Shown here: one piece after another, positions 1 through 8,110 of the stretch
Layout of the letters: each line of letters opens with the position of its first letter
How positions within the stretch are numbered: the stretch's first letter is position 1
NCBI RefSeq assembly: GCF_030691135.1
Contig: NZ_JAUYFA010000015.1
Location: 1 to 59,164 of the forward strand
Direction: 5' to 3'
Length of the DNA: 59,164 bases
Source of the DNA: Phreatobacter sp.
GTDB lineage: Bacteria; Pseudomonadota; Alphaproteobacteria; Rhizobiales; Phreatobacteraceae
Translations under genes and position numbers: made by a program
The notes under the pieces: model-generated
What the model was told of the DNA's origin: nothing
What the model saw: the letters and a program-made list of their open reading frames with translations, nothing else
Database searches by the model: none

Positions 1-1
1 C

Positions 2-304
2 GGCTTCATCATCGGCATCTGGGCGGAGGGCTTCGAGCAACTCCAGTTCGTGCCGATGCTGGTGGTGACGCCCCTTACGTTCCTGGGCGGCAGCTTCTAT
101 TCGATCGACATGCTGCCGCCCTTATGGCGGACGATCAGCCTGTTCAACCCGGTCGTCTATCTGGTGAGCGGCTTCCGCTGGAGCTTCTTCGGGACGGCCG
201 ACGTGCATATCGGCGTCAGCGTCGCGATGACGCTGATCTTTCTCGCCCTCTGCCTGGCCGGGATCGCCTGGATCTTCAGGACGGGCTACCGGCTCAAGGC
301 CTGA
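2..304 (+). CDS. ABC-2 type transporter permease, C-terminal part (gene runs off the left edge)
   Basis: The reading frame is open from the first complete codon of the window to a TGA at 302-304, giving about 100 residues. It carries hydrophobic segments and the phrase [16 protein letters not shown], which is typical of the last third of ABC-2/NodJ-YadH type exporter permeases, followed by [15 protein letters not shown] and a final membrane helix. The protein would sit in the inner membrane and work with an ATPase encoded to the left, outside the window. The substrate cannot be inferred. The gene converges on the FnrN gene, with 10 bases between the stops. Confidence 0.8.
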   Translation, partial: GFIIGIWAEGFEQLQFVPMLVVTPLTFLGGSFYSIDMLPPLWRTISLFNPVVYLVSGFRWSFFGTADVHIGVSVAMTLIFLALCLAGIAWIFRTGYRLKA

Positions 305-314
305 CCCGCCGGGA

Positions 315-1055
315 TCAGGACCGCGCGATGGCGGCGAGCCTCTTCTCGTCGAGGACGCGCACGGCCTCCGGCACGATGAGGATGATGCCATCGCGGGCGA
401 GCTTGGTCAGCGTCCGGCTCACCGTCTCGATGGTGAGGCCGAGATAGTCGGCCATGTCGATCCGCTGCATGGGGAGCTGGATCGTCACCGAAGGGCCCTT
501 GATGCGGGCCCAGCGCTCGCGCATGGCGATCAGGAAGGCGGCGACGCGCTCCTCGGCCGAGCGGCGGCCGATCAGCGTCATCTGTTCCTGGGCGATCACC
601 AGTTCATGGGTGGCGAATTCGTGCAGGCGGCGCAGGAAATGCGGCTTGGCGGTGATGAGATTGTCGAAGTCCCGGCGGTCGAACCGGCAGAGCCCGACAG
701 GGTCCACGGCATCGGCCGAGAAACCATAGCGGTTGTGCAGGGCGAGGCCGAGAAAATCGCCCGGCATGGCGAAGCCGATGATCTGGCGGCGGCCGTCGGA
801 GAGCAGCTTGTAGAGACGGACCACGCCTTCCGTGACGGAGAAGACGGATTCGGCCGTCTCGCCCTGGTGGATGAAGGTCGTCTTGGCATCGGCACGGGTG
901 TGGTGGACAATGCTGTCCAGTTCCGGCAATTCCTCGGCCCCGAGCGCCGCGCAGACCGCAAGAGATCGGACCTTGCAGGTATCACAGTAGTTTTCGCCGG
1001 GCTTCCGACCGCAAGCGTGGCCGTGCGGCTTTGCAACTTCAATGATTTCGGTCAT
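315..1055 (-). CDS. fnrN: FnrN-type Crp/Fnr family oxygen-responsive regulator
   Basis: The protein has 246 residues. Its N-terminus has C15, then C24-x2-C27-x7-C35, and there is a further Cys near residue 123 (GLCRFDRR). This is the pattern of FnrN/Fnr proteins that bind an oxygen-labile 4Fe-4S cluster. A cyclic-nucleotide-binding fold follows, then a C-terminal winged helix with the recognition helix ETVSRTLTKL. The E-SR residues are those that read TTGAT half-sites in Fnr and FixK. The product is expected to activate the neighbouring cco/fix and hemN genes when oxygen is low. A near-consensus box lies 70 bases upstream, so autoregulation is likely. An AGGG ribosome binding site lies about 9 bases before the ATG. 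Family assignment is firm; the name fnrN rather than fnrL or fixK rests on the cysteine pattern. Confidence 0.9.
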   Translation of the reverse strand: MTEIIEVAKPHGHACGRKPGENYCDTCKVRSLAVCAALGAEELPELDSIVHHTRADAKTTFIHQGETAESVFSVTEGVVRLYKLLSDGRRQIIGFAMPGDFLGLALHNRYGFSADAVDPVGLCRFDRRDFDNLITAKPHFLRRLHEFATHELVIAQEQMTLIGRRSAEERVAAFLIAMRERWARIKGPSVTIQLPMQRIDMADYLGLTIETVSRTLTKLARDGIILIVPEAVRVLDEKRLAAIARS

Positions 1056-1124
1056 GGCAGTGACCCTGATTGGGGGAACAAGGCACTATTGGAGTATGCA
1101 TATTCAGACACCTATACACCCGAT

Positions 1125-1138
1125 TTGATTTAGAGCAA
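1125..1138. promoter_or_regulatory. Near-consensus FNR box between fnrN and a divergent gene
   Basis: The site reads TTGAT-TTAG-AGCAA, one mismatch from TTGAT-N4-ATCAA. Its centre is 76 bases from the fnrN start and 70 bases from the ATG at 1202. If it acts at -41.5, both divergent transcripts would have leaders of about 30-35 bases. Inferred from sequence only. Confidence 0.55.
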
Positions 1139-1201
1139 GGACGGATCGCGGTCGGTCTCTCAGGCTCCGGCATTCCATGCATGGCGGGAGCCTCAGCCTT
1201 G

Positions 1202-1666
1202 ATGTTCAAAGGCCGCATCATCGACGCTCACGAGGCCATGACCGTCTTCGGTCTGGTGCGTCTCTGCTACCCCGACATCAAGATCGACGCTTGGCGGCAG
1301 CACCTCGCCGGCCTCGGCACCGGCAAGCGCCGCCGATCGGGCTGCGTGGTGGTCGACGACCGGCGTGGCTACATCCATGCGGCATGCCTCTTCCGCATCG
1401 CGGCGGACCCGCGCTCCGGCCGGCGCCTCGAATTGTCCTACCTGTCGAAGGCGGAACTGCCGGCGAGCACCGCGACCGATACGCTGTTCGATTTCATCGA
1501 CAACCTCGCCCGTAACGAGGGCTGCTCCACCATCCTGATCGATGATAGCGGTCGTGTCGCGCCGGAGCGGCTGGCGGCCTGGGCGGACATTGACCTAGCG
1601 CTGACGGCTCACAACTTCCGGCCTGGCTCGGTCGGCTTCGTCAAGACGGTGCCTGCCGCCTCCTGA
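1202..1666 (+). CDS. Hypothetical protein divergent from fnrN
   Basis: The product is 154 residues and is not recognised. It has a mixed alpha/beta composition with no signal peptide or membrane segment, and includes RRSGCVVVDDRRGYIHA and GCSTILIDD. The spacing of strands loosely recalls a GNAT-like fold, but no acetyl-CoA loop can be identified. The frame is open back to 1070. I chose the ATG at 1202 because GGGAG lies 11 bases upstream and because an earlier start would put the FNR-like box inside the coding region. Its last 58 bases overlap the 3' end of ccoS on the other strand. The shared upstream site suggests low-oxygen control. Confidence 0.6.
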   Translation: MFKGRIIDAHEAMTVFGLVRLCYPDIKIDAWRQHLAGLGTGKRRRSGCVVVDDRRGYIHAACLFRIAADPRSGRRLELSYLSKAELPASTATDTLFDFIDNLARNEGCSTILIDDSGRVAPERLAAWADIDLALTAHNFRPGSVGFVKTVPAAS

Positions 1667-1836
1667 TCCGTCGGCAGGCGCGCCGATTCGGGAATCGCAT
1701 CGTCGTCCATGATGGCGCGCCATGCGGCACCGTCGAGATCGTCATATTGCCCCGTCTTCAGCGACCAGAGGAAGGCGGCGAGCCCGAGGCCTCCGAGCCC
1801 CAGCGCCAGCGGCACCAGAAAGACCAGAACGTCCAT
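1609..1836 (-). CDS. ccoS: CcoS/FixS cbb3 oxidase assembly protein
   Basis: This is a small protein of 75 residues with one N-terminal membrane helix (VFLVPLALGLGGLGLAAFLW) followed by the SLKTGQYDDLDG segment that marks CcoS/FixS. In this family the protein is needed to insert cofactors (haem b and copper) into the cbb3-type oxidase. It is the last gene of the fixGHIS block, 11 bases after ccoI. The tail beyond about residue 50 is variable in the family, as here. It overlaps the unknown gene on the plus strand at its 3' end. Confidence 0.93.
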   Translation of the reverse strand: MDVLVFLVPLALGLGGLGLAAFLWSLKTGQYDDLDGAAWRAIMDDDAIPESARLPTDQEAAGTVLTKPTEPGRKL

Positions 1837-1847
1837 GGCTCATGTCC

Positions 1848-4118
1848 TCACAACCGGCCGCGCCGCGCCCGGAGGGCGTTGGCGGTGACGATCACCGACG
1901 AGCCCGACATGGCGAGAGCGGCGATCAGGGGCGTGACCATGCCGGCAATGGCGATGGGCACGGCGATGGCGTTGTAGACGACGGCGATCCAGAGGTTTTC
2001 CTTCATCAGCCGCAGGGCCGTGCGCGAGACCGCCAGCGCATGGGCGACGGGGGCCAGCCTATCGCCGAGGAAAACCGCATCGGCTGCCGCCTGCGTCAGG
2101 TGGACGGCAGTGACAGGCGACATGGAGACATGGGCCCGGGCGAGGGCGGGGGCGTCATTGAGCCCGTCGCCGACCATCAGAACCCGGCGCCCGGCGGCCT
2201 TCAGGACGTCGAGGCGGGCGATCTTGTCGGCGGGCTTCATGTCGCCGCTGGCGGTGGCGATGCCGAGCGTGTGCGCCACCGTGGCGACGGCGGCTGGCCG
2301 GTCGCCGGAAAGGATCTCGATGTCGAGCCCGGCCGCCCTCAGGGTGGCGACCACCGCCACCGCATCCGGCCGCAGGACCTGACGGACCGCGAAGACGTGG
2401 CGGAGATCGCCATAGCGGAAGGCGATGAGGGACGCGTCGGGATGGCGTTCGGCGACCGCGGCGCCTTCGGCCGCGGCATCGCAGAAGGCGAGACTGCCGA
2501 GCCTGACCTCGGTCCCGTCGACCATGGCGCTGACGCCCTTGCCGGGTTCCTCGGAAGCATCCGCCAGAGGCCTGGCCGCCGGGAAGGCCGCCGCGACGGC
2601 GCGGGCGAGGGGATGGTGCGAGGAGATGGCGAGCCCGCCGGCCAGCGCCCTTGCCTCGTCCGACAGACCGTCGGGCCAGTCGAGGGCCGGTTCGGGCAAG
2701 GTCAGCGTGCCCGTCTTGTCGAAGACGACGGTGTCGACCGCGGCGAGCCGTTCCAGCGCGTCGCCCGACTGGAGCAGCACATGGGCCTTGAACAGGGCGC
2801 CGGCGGCGACGACCTGGACGGCGGGAATGGCGAGGCCGAGGGCGCAGGGGCAGGTGATGATCAGCACGGTGATGGCGATGATCAGGGCCGGCTGCCAGGC
2901 GAGGCCGGCGAGGATCCAGCCGGCGAGCGTCGCGATGGCGGCGATGTGCACGACCGGCGAATAGAGCGCGGCGGCCCGGTCGGCGAGGCGCCGGTAGGAC
3001 GAGCGGGCCTCCAGCGCGGTTTCCAGCAGGCGGCCGACCTCGTCGAGCAGCGTGCCGCGAGCGGCGGCCCTGACCTCGACCGTCAGCATGCCGCTGGTGT
3101 TCAGCGTGCCGGCATAGATCGCGTCGCCCGGCCCGACCTCCTGCGGCAAGGTCTCGCCGGTGACGAGGCTCTGGTCGAGCGCCGAGCGCCCGGCGACGAT
3201 GAGACCGTCGACGGCGACGCGCTCGCCCGGCCGGACCATGACCCTGTCGCCGGCCAGGATGGCGGCGATCGGCATCTGCCGCAGCGCGCCGTCCGGCATG
3301 ATCTTGACCGCCGTCTCGGCCTTGAGGGCGGCGATGTTGGCGGCGACGGTGCGCGTCTTGCGGCGCATCAGCTGCTCGAAGTAGCGGCCGATGAGCAGGA
3401 AGAAGAGCAGCATCACCGCGCTGTCGAAATAGGCGTGGGTGGCGTGGTTCGCGGTCTCCACCAGCGACATGCCCACCGCCAGCAGGACGCCGAGCGAGAT
3501 CGGCACGTCCATGTTGAGCTGGCGGGCGGCGAGCGCCATGCGCGCCGAGCGGAAGAACGGTCTGCCGGCATAGGCGACGGCGGGCACGGCGATGAGCGCC
3601 GAGAGCCAGTGGAAGAAGTCGCGCTGCTCCTGGGTGATGTCGGTGACGTTGCCCGACCAGACCGACACCGACAGCAGCATGATGTTCATCATGGCGAAGC
3701 CGGCGACGCCGAGGCATTGCAGCAGGAAGCGCGCCTCGCGGGCCTCCTCGCCCTCGACCGCCTTCGGGTCGAAGGGGAAGGCGCGGAAGCCCATGGCGGT
3801 GAGGCGTTCGACGATGCGCTGCGGCGTCGTGGCGGCCTCGCGCCATTCCACCGTCAGACGGCGATGGGTGAGGTTGACACGGGCGGCATCGACGCCGGGC
3901 TCGCGGGCGAGCCCCTGTTCGATGACCGGCATGCAGGCGGCGCAGGTGATGCCGTCGACGGCGAAGTCCATGCGCGCGCGACCCTCGCCGAGCGGTTCGA
4001 CATAGAGCGAGAGGTCGGTCCCACCGGAAAGGGGGGGCGGCGGCAGGGCCAGGTCTGCGGATGTCGGCGCCGTGCCGGTCCGGTCGGCCGCGCGCAGGGT
4101 GCTCATCGTGTCGCTCAC
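1848..4118 (-). CDS. ccoI: FixI/CcoI copper-transporting P1B-type ATPase
   Basis: The protein has 756 residues. An N-terminal heavy-metal domain carries C59-A-A-C62. A TGE actuator motif lies at 320-322, the ion-binding CPC at 423-425, the phosphorylation motif DKTGT at 467-471 and GDGLND near 650-655. The position of CPC and the gene order mark it as the FixI/CcoI subgroup, which supplies copper for the CuB site of cbb3 oxidase, not a resistance CopA. It overlaps fixH upstream by 4 bases and is followed by ccoS after 11 bases, so it is translated within the fixGHIS transcript. All catalytic motifs are intact. Confidence 0.95.
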   Translation of the reverse strand: MSDTMSTLRAADRTGTAPTSADLALPPPPLSGGTDLSLYVEPLGEGRARMDFAVDGITCAACMPVIEQGLAREPGVDAARVNLTHRRLTVEWREAATTPQRIVERLTAMGFRAFPFDPKAVEGEEAREARFLLQCLGVAGFAMMNIMLLSVSVWSGNVTDITQEQRDFFHWLSALIAVPAVAYAGRPFFRSARMALAARQLNMDVPISLGVLLAVGMSLVETANHATHAYFDSAVMLLFFLLIGRYFEQLMRRKTRTVAANIAALKAETAVKIMPDGALRQMPIAAILAGDRVMVRPGERVAVDGLIVAGRSALDQSLVTGETLPQEVGPGDAIYAGTLNTSGMLTVEVRAAARGTLLDEVGRLLETALEARSSYRRLADRAAALYSPVVHIAAIATLAGWILAGLAWQPALIIAITVLIITCPCALGLAIPAVQVVAAGALFKAHVLLQSGDALERLAAVDTVVFDKTGTLTLPEPALDWPDGLSDEARALAGGLAISSHHPLARAVAAAFPAARPLADASEEPGKGVSAMVDGTEVRLGSLAFCDAAAEGAAVAERHPDASLIAFRYGDLRHVFAVRQVLRPDAVAVVATLRAAGLDIEILSGDRPAAVATVAHTLGIATASGDMKPADKIARLDVLKAAGRRVLMVGDGLNDAPALARAHVSMSPVTAVHLTQAAADAVFLGDRLAPVAHALAVSRTALRLMKENLWIAVVYNAIAVPIAIAGMVTPLIAALAMSGSSVIVTANALRARRGRL

Positions 4119-4627
4119 GGCAACATGACGCGGTTGCGCGAGCGGTAGAGCACAGCTCCGTCGCGCTCGACCTCGATGACGAGGTCCTGGGCCCCGGCCA
4201 TGACGCCTTCGGCGGTGCCGATATAGAGGCCCGGGCCGCTCCGCGTCACGTCGAAGCCGCGGTCGTTGGTGCGGTGCGCCGGGTGCATCAGCCGTGCCTT
4301 GACGGTGATCCGCTCGACGGGCGCGCCCGTCGGTTCGCGCACCGAAACGGTCATGGCCGCGATGCCGGCCGGGTCGCGGTCGACCCGCGCGTCGACCGCC
4401 CAGGCGCGGGCGGTCCGTTCGCGGGCGGCCGTCAGGTCCTGATTGAACCGCTGGCTCGCACGGTACGAGCTGTCGGTGGTGGTGCCCGGCATGGTGTCGA
4501 GAGCCAGGGTCATCATCAGCGCATTGACGCTGAAGACGACGCCGAAGAAGGCGGCGAAGCCGAAAAACACCATGCGGCCGGTGAGGCGGCGCTCGCGGGG
4601 CAGGGCGGGGGAGGCGGGATTGGACAT
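4115..4627 (-). CDS. fixH: FixH/CcoH cbb3 oxidase assembly membrane protein
   Basis: The product is 170 residues with one membrane helix near the N-terminus (GRMVFFGFAAFFGVVFSVNALMM, about residues 15-37). A periplasmic domain follows with the FixH features SSYRASQRFNQDL and GLYIG. The family assists assembly or stability of the cbb3 oxidase. I chose the ATG at 4627 over one at 4672. It leaves 16 bases to the fixG stop and has GAGGA about 8 bases upstream, while the longer form would overlap fixG. The gene ends in a 4-base overlap with ccoI. Confidence 0.9.
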   Translation of the reverse strand: MSNPASPALPRERRLTGRMVFFGFAAFFGVVFSVNALMMTLALDTMPGTTTDSSYRASQRFNQDLTAARERTARAWAVDARVDRDPAGIAAMTVSVREPTGAPVERITVKARLMHPAHRTNDRGFDVTRSGPGLYIGTAEGVMAGAQDLVIEVERDGAVLYRSRNRVMLP

Positions 4628-4643
4628 CGGGGGGGTCCTCAGG

Positions 4644-6134
4644 TCAGCGGGAAACGAAATGGTCGACGACACTCGCCTTGTCGCCGGTTCCGAGCTCGGT
4701 GATGCGGAAAGTGATGCGGCGGGACGCCGGCAGGTCCGCGGGCTTCGCGGCGGTGACGTGGACGATCAGTTCGCGGGTCGAATCGGGGCCGATGTCGATC
4801 ACCGGCCAGTCTCCCGACGTCGTCGTGATGCCGACGGCGCTGAGCCGGGCGAGAGGCAGATCGTCGACGGCGAGCACGAAGATGCGGTGGAGCGGCCGCT
4901 TGTTGAGGATGCGCACCGTGTAGCTGTTGCGGACGGAGCCATCCGACAGCTGGACGAAGAGCGGGTTGCGGTCGTGCAGCACCGACAGTTCGGTGAAGGA
5001 GCGCGTCATCAGCCCGTAGAGCATGACGAGGCCAACGGCCGCGATCATGGCGGCATAGAGCACCGTGCGGGTGCGGATGATCGGATAGACCTCCTCCTGC
5101 CCCTGCCGGCGCCGGTCCATGTTGACGTCGTTGTCGTAGGCGATGAGGCCGAGCGGCCGGTTTACCTTGGCCATGACCGTGTTGCAGGCGTCGATGCACA
5201 GGCCGCACTGGATGCAGCCGAGCTGCGCGCCGTCGCGGATGTCGACACCGGTGGGGCAGACGACCACGCACTGGTGGCAGTCGATGCAGTCTCCGGCGGG
5301 CTGTTCCGCCTCGCGCGCCCTGGCGGCGGCCTTGGTCGACATGCGCGGCTCGCCGCGATCGTAGCGGTAGGTCACGTTGAGGGCATATTCGTCGGTCAGC
5401 GCCGCCTGGATGCGGGGCCAGGGACACATGTAAAGGCAGACCTGCTCCTTCAGGAGCCCGGCCAGCGCATAGGTCGTGAAGGTCAGGATGCCGATCCACA
5501 TATAGGCGACCATCGGGGCCTGGAAGGTGGCGAGATCCTTCACCAGGGTGGGAGCATCGGCGAAATAGAGCACCCAGGCGCCGCCGGTCCACCAGGCGAT
5601 CATCAGCCAGAGAAAGTGCTTGAGGACCTTGCGGCCGGCCTTGGCCACCGACATCGGCTTGGCATCGGCGATCATGCGCTCGCGGCGGTCGCCCTCCACC
5701 CAGCGCTCGACGACGGTGAAAAGGTCGGTCCAGACGGTCTGCGGGCAGAGATAGCCGCACCAGACCCGGCCGGCGACCGCGTTCATCAGGAAGAGGATCA
5801 GGGCCGACATCACCAGCAGGCCGGTGAAATAGTAGATTTCCTGCGGCCAGATCTCGATAAAGAAGAAGTAGAAGCGGTTGTTGGCGATATCGACGAGGAC
5901 AGCCTGGTCCGGCTGGTTCGGACCGCGGTACCAGCGCAGGAACGGCAGGAAGTAATAGACGCCGAGGCAGGCGAAGAGGACGACCCATTTGATCGTCCGA
6001 AGGCGACCCTTGACGCTCTGCTGATAGATTTCGCGCCGGCTCTCGTAGAGCGGTTCGTCATCCGCGCTTGGAATGACCGGGTCGGTCTCCGCGGCGGCGG
6101 ATTTGCGAGCGGCTTGAGCGAGAAGGTCCGACAT
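4644..6134 (-). CDS. fixG: FixG/CcoG (RdxA-like) iron-sulfur membrane protein
   Basis: The product is 496 residues from the ATG at 6134. Several N-terminal membrane helices are followed by two 4Fe-4S motifs, CIDCHQCVVVCP and CIQCGLCIDAC. A further helix and a C-terminal periplasmic Ig-like domain with a RILNKRPLHR stretch complete the FixG layout. Members act as redox proteins in cbb3 oxidase maturation, probably in copper handling. An upstream in-frame ATG at 6185 adds 17 unrelated residues. The start at 6134 fits family N-termini and a plausible FNR-like site 80 bases upstream, although no strong Shine-Dalgarno sequence is visible. It heads the fixGHIS unit. Confidence 0.93.
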   Translation of the reverse strand: MSDLLAQAARKSAAAETDPVIPSADDEPLYESRREIYQQSVKGRLRTIKWVVLFACLGVYYFLPFLRWYRGPNQPDQAVLVDIANNRFYFFFIEIWPQEIYYFTGLLVMSALILFLMNAVAGRVWCGYLCPQTVWTDLFTVVERWVEGDRRERMIADAKPMSVAKAGRKVLKHFLWLMIAWWTGGAWVLYFADAPTLVKDLATFQAPMVAYMWIGILTFTTYALAGLLKEQVCLYMCPWPRIQAALTDEYALNVTYRYDRGEPRMSTKAAARAREAEQPAGDCIDCHQCVVVCPTGVDIRDGAQLGCIQCGLCIDACNTVMAKVNRPLGLIAYDNDVNMDRRRQGQEEVYPIIRTRTVLYAAMIAAVGLVMLYGLMTRSFTELSVLHDRNPLFVQLSDGSVRNSYTVRILNKRPLHRIFVLAVDDLPLARLSAVGITTTSGDWPVIDIGPDSTRELIVHVTAAKPADLPASRRITFRITELGTGDKASVVDHFVSR

Positions 6135-6208
6135 GGGGTGTCCGGGGGCAAAATCGTGCCATCCGAGGCGGCACGCCGGGACCATCGGCCAATTGCGGGC
6201 GGTCAGCC

Positions 6209-6222
6209 TTGACCTGCCTCAA
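6209..6222 (-). promoter_or_regulatory. Degenerate FNR-like box upstream of fixG
   Basis: The site reads TTGAC-CTGC-CTCAA, with one change in each half-site compared with TTGAT-N4-ATCAA. It is centred about 81 bases upstream of the fixG start, a normal distance for an activator site at -41.5 with a 40-base leader. It would give fixGHIS its own low-oxygen promoter apart from the ccoN one. Weak by sequence, supported by position. Confidence 0.4.
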
Positions 6223-6300
6223 CAGCGGCCCCGAAAAGACGACGGTGCGCGCCGCTGCCACGGCGCGCACCCCCCCATTCCGCGCTCGGTTGAGGCGGGC

Positions 6301-7176
6301 TTACTGCCCGCCGCCCAGCGCGTGGACATAGACGGCGAGAGCCTTCACCGTCGTTTCGTCGAGACGGGTGGTCCAGCCGGGCATGACGCCGCCGCGGCCG
6401 AGGGTGATCGTCTCGATGATGGTCTTCTCGTCGGAGCCGTAGACCCAGTTTCGGCCCGTCAGGTTGGGAGCGCCCAGGTCGCGATTGCCGCGGCCATCCT
6501 CGCCATGGCAGGCGGAGCAGTTGGCGATGAAGAGTTCCTTCCCCTTGGCGAGATCGGCGCCCGGACGGGTGGTTTGCCCGGACATCGAGAGGACGTAGTT
6601 GGCGACGGTGACGATCTCGTCGGTCTTCAGCACGCCGTTCGGCCCGCCGAGCGGCGGCATGTTGCCCTGACGAGCGCGGTCGTCGCCGTTGCGGATGCCA
6701 TAAGCGATGGTCTGGTGGATGTCCTGGATGCCGCCGCCCCAGAGCCAGGAATCGTCGCGCAGGTTCGGGAAGCCGCGCGAACCGGCGGCCCCGAGGCCGT
6801 GGCAGGGCGCGCAGTTGTCGCCGAAGGCCGCCTTGCCCTGGGCGAGGGCGAAGGTCAGCAGGGTCGGGTTTTTCGTGATGTCCTCCAGCGGCGTGCTGGC
6901 CAGCGCCGTGGAGCGCTCGGCCCGCAGGGCCTTCAAGGCGTCGAGGTCACGCACGACCTCCTGCCGTGAGGAATAGCCGAAGGCACCCTTGGTGTAGTTC
7001 GTGACCAGCGGCCAGGCGGGATAGACCACCCAGTAGCCGATCGACCAGACGATGGTGGCGTAGAAGATGTAGAGCCACCATTTCGGCAGGGGCGAATTCA
7101 GCTCCTTGATGCCGTCCCATTCATGACCGGTCGTGGTGCGGCCGGTGGCCGGGTCGATTTCGGGTTGAACGGCCAT
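6301..7176 (-). CDS. ccoP: cbb3-type cytochrome c oxidase subunit III, di-haem cytochrome c
   Basis: The protein has 291 residues. One membrane helix (about residues 33-55) anchors two cytochrome c domains with haem-binding motifs C122-x-x-C125-H126 and C220-x-x-C223-H224. Likely Met ligands lie in NMPPLGG and VMPGW. The subunit carries electrons from the bc1 complex or soluble cytochromes to CcoO and CcoN. It starts 4 bases after ccoQ and is the last gene of ccoNOQP. The N-terminal IDPATGRTTTGHEWDGIKELN stretch (positions 7-27) is the usual CcoP signature. Confidence 0.97.
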   Translation of the reverse strand: MAVQPEIDPATGRTTTGHEWDGIKELNSPLPKWWLYIFYATIVWSIGYWVVYPAWPLVTNYTKGAFGYSSRQEVVRDLDALKALRAERSTALASTPLEDITKNPTLLTFALAQGKAAFGDNCAPCHGLGAAGSRGFPNLRDDSWLWGGGIQDIHQTIAYGIRNGDDRARQGNMPPLGGPNGVLKTDEIVTVANYVLSMSGQTTRPGADLAKGKELFIANCSACHGEDGRGNRDLGAPNLTGRNWVYGSDEKTIIETITLGRGGVMPGWTTRLDETTVKALAVYVHALGGGQ

Positions 7177-7180
7177 GGTG

Positions 7181-7333
7181 TCACTCCTCCCTCAGCGGGA
7201 TCTGGGCGGCCTCGTCGAAGCGCTTCTTGTTGCGCGGCCAGAAGGCGTAGACGGCAATCGCGAGGAACATGCCGACGAAATAGAGAAGCCCGGCGGTCTG
7301 GGCGAAGTTGGCGAGGGTCGTGTAGGTGCTCAT
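7181..7333 (-). CDS. ccoQ: cbb3-type oxidase subunit CcoQ
   Basis: This is a small gene of 50 codons between ccoO and ccoP. The product begins MSTYTTLANFAQTAG, has one membrane helix ending in YAFWPRNKKRFDEAA, and finishes in a short acidic tail. The YAFWP-N-K-x-F-D-E-A run is diagnostic of CcoQ, which stabilises the oxidase complex. Two ATG codons are adjacent (7334-7336 and 7331-7333). The inner one gives better spacing to GGGAG. It lies 15 bases downstream of ccoO and 4 bases upstream of ccoP. Confidence 0.93.
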   Translation of the reverse strand: MSTYTTLANFAQTAGLLYFVGMFLAIAVYAFWPRNKKRFDEAAQIPLREE

Positions 7334-7348
7334 CATCCTTCTCCCGGC

Positions 7349-8098
7349 TCAGCGCATGTTCGCGCGGGCGTCATAGGTCCGGAAATCCACCATCGTCCCG
7401 AGCACCTGGAGATAGGCGACGAGGGCGTCCATCTCGGTGACGGTGCCGTTGCCGGCGGCCGCGGGATTGCCGCCGAAGGCGCGGGCGGTGGCGCCGGGAT
7501 AGCGAACCTGCAGGGCCTGGACGTTGGGACTGTCAGGATTGACCTGCGCGCGCAGGTCGGTCAGGGCGTTCTGGATCTGCTCGTCCGTGTAGGGGACGCC
7601 GCCGAGGCGGTTGCTCCTCAGGTGACCCTCCACCTGCTCCGGCCGGATCTCGGCACGGGAGAGGAAGGCGTAGCCCGGCATGATCGACTGCGGCACCACC
7701 GAGCGGGGATTGGCGAGGTGGGCGACGTGCCACTCGTCCGAATACTTGCCGCCGACGCGGGCGAGGTCGGGCCCGGTGCGCTTGGAGCCCCACTGGAAGG
7801 GCTTGTCGTACATGCTCTCGGCCGCGAGCGAATAGTGGCCGTAGCGCTCCACCTCGTCGCGCAGCGGGCGGATCATCTGGCTGTGGCAGTTGTAGCAGCC
7901 CTCACGGACGTAGATGCTGCGCCCGGCCAGTTCCAGCGGGGTGTAGGGGCGAACGCCCTCCACCTTCTCGATGGTGCTCTTCAGATAGAAGAGCGGGGCG
8001 ATCTCGACGAGGCCGCCGATGGCGACCACGACCAGGATGCCGACCGTCAGGACGATCGAGTTCTTCTCGAAGATGGCGTGCTTGTTCCAGAGCGACAT
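7349..8098 (-). CDS. ccoO: cbb3-type cytochrome c oxidase subunit II, mono-haem cytochrome c
   Basis: The protein has 249 residues with an N-terminal membrane anchor (about residues 15-37). It has one haem c motif C68-Y-N-C71-H72 followed by [15 protein letters not shown], the hallmark of CcoO/FixO, and a MPGYAFL segment supplying a probable Met ligand. It passes electrons from CcoP to the catalytic subunit. It lies 12 bases after ccoN in the ccoNOQP operon. Confidence 0.97.
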   Translation of the reverse strand: MSLWNKHAIFEKNSIVLTVGILVVVAIGGLVEIAPLFYLKSTIEKVEGVRPYTPLELAGRSIYVREGCYNCHSQMIRPLRDEVERYGHYSLAAESMYDKPFQWGSKRTGPDLARVGGKYSDEWHVAHLANPRSVVPQSIMPGYAFLSRAEIRPEQVEGHLRSNRLGGVPYTDEQIQNALTDLRAQVNPDSPNVQALQVRYPGATARAFGGNPAAAGNGTVTEMDALVAYLQVLGTMVDFRTYDARANMR

Positions 8099-8110
8099 AA
8101 TCCGTCCTCC

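Noticed and set aside
1722-4148. A plus-strand coding frame of 808 codons
   Set aside because: It lies wholly opposite ccoI, is Arg/Gly/Asp-rich without domains, and results from GC-rich codon use on the other strand. Similar long antisense frames over ccoN, hemN, fixG and the hydroxylase genes were rejected for the same reason.
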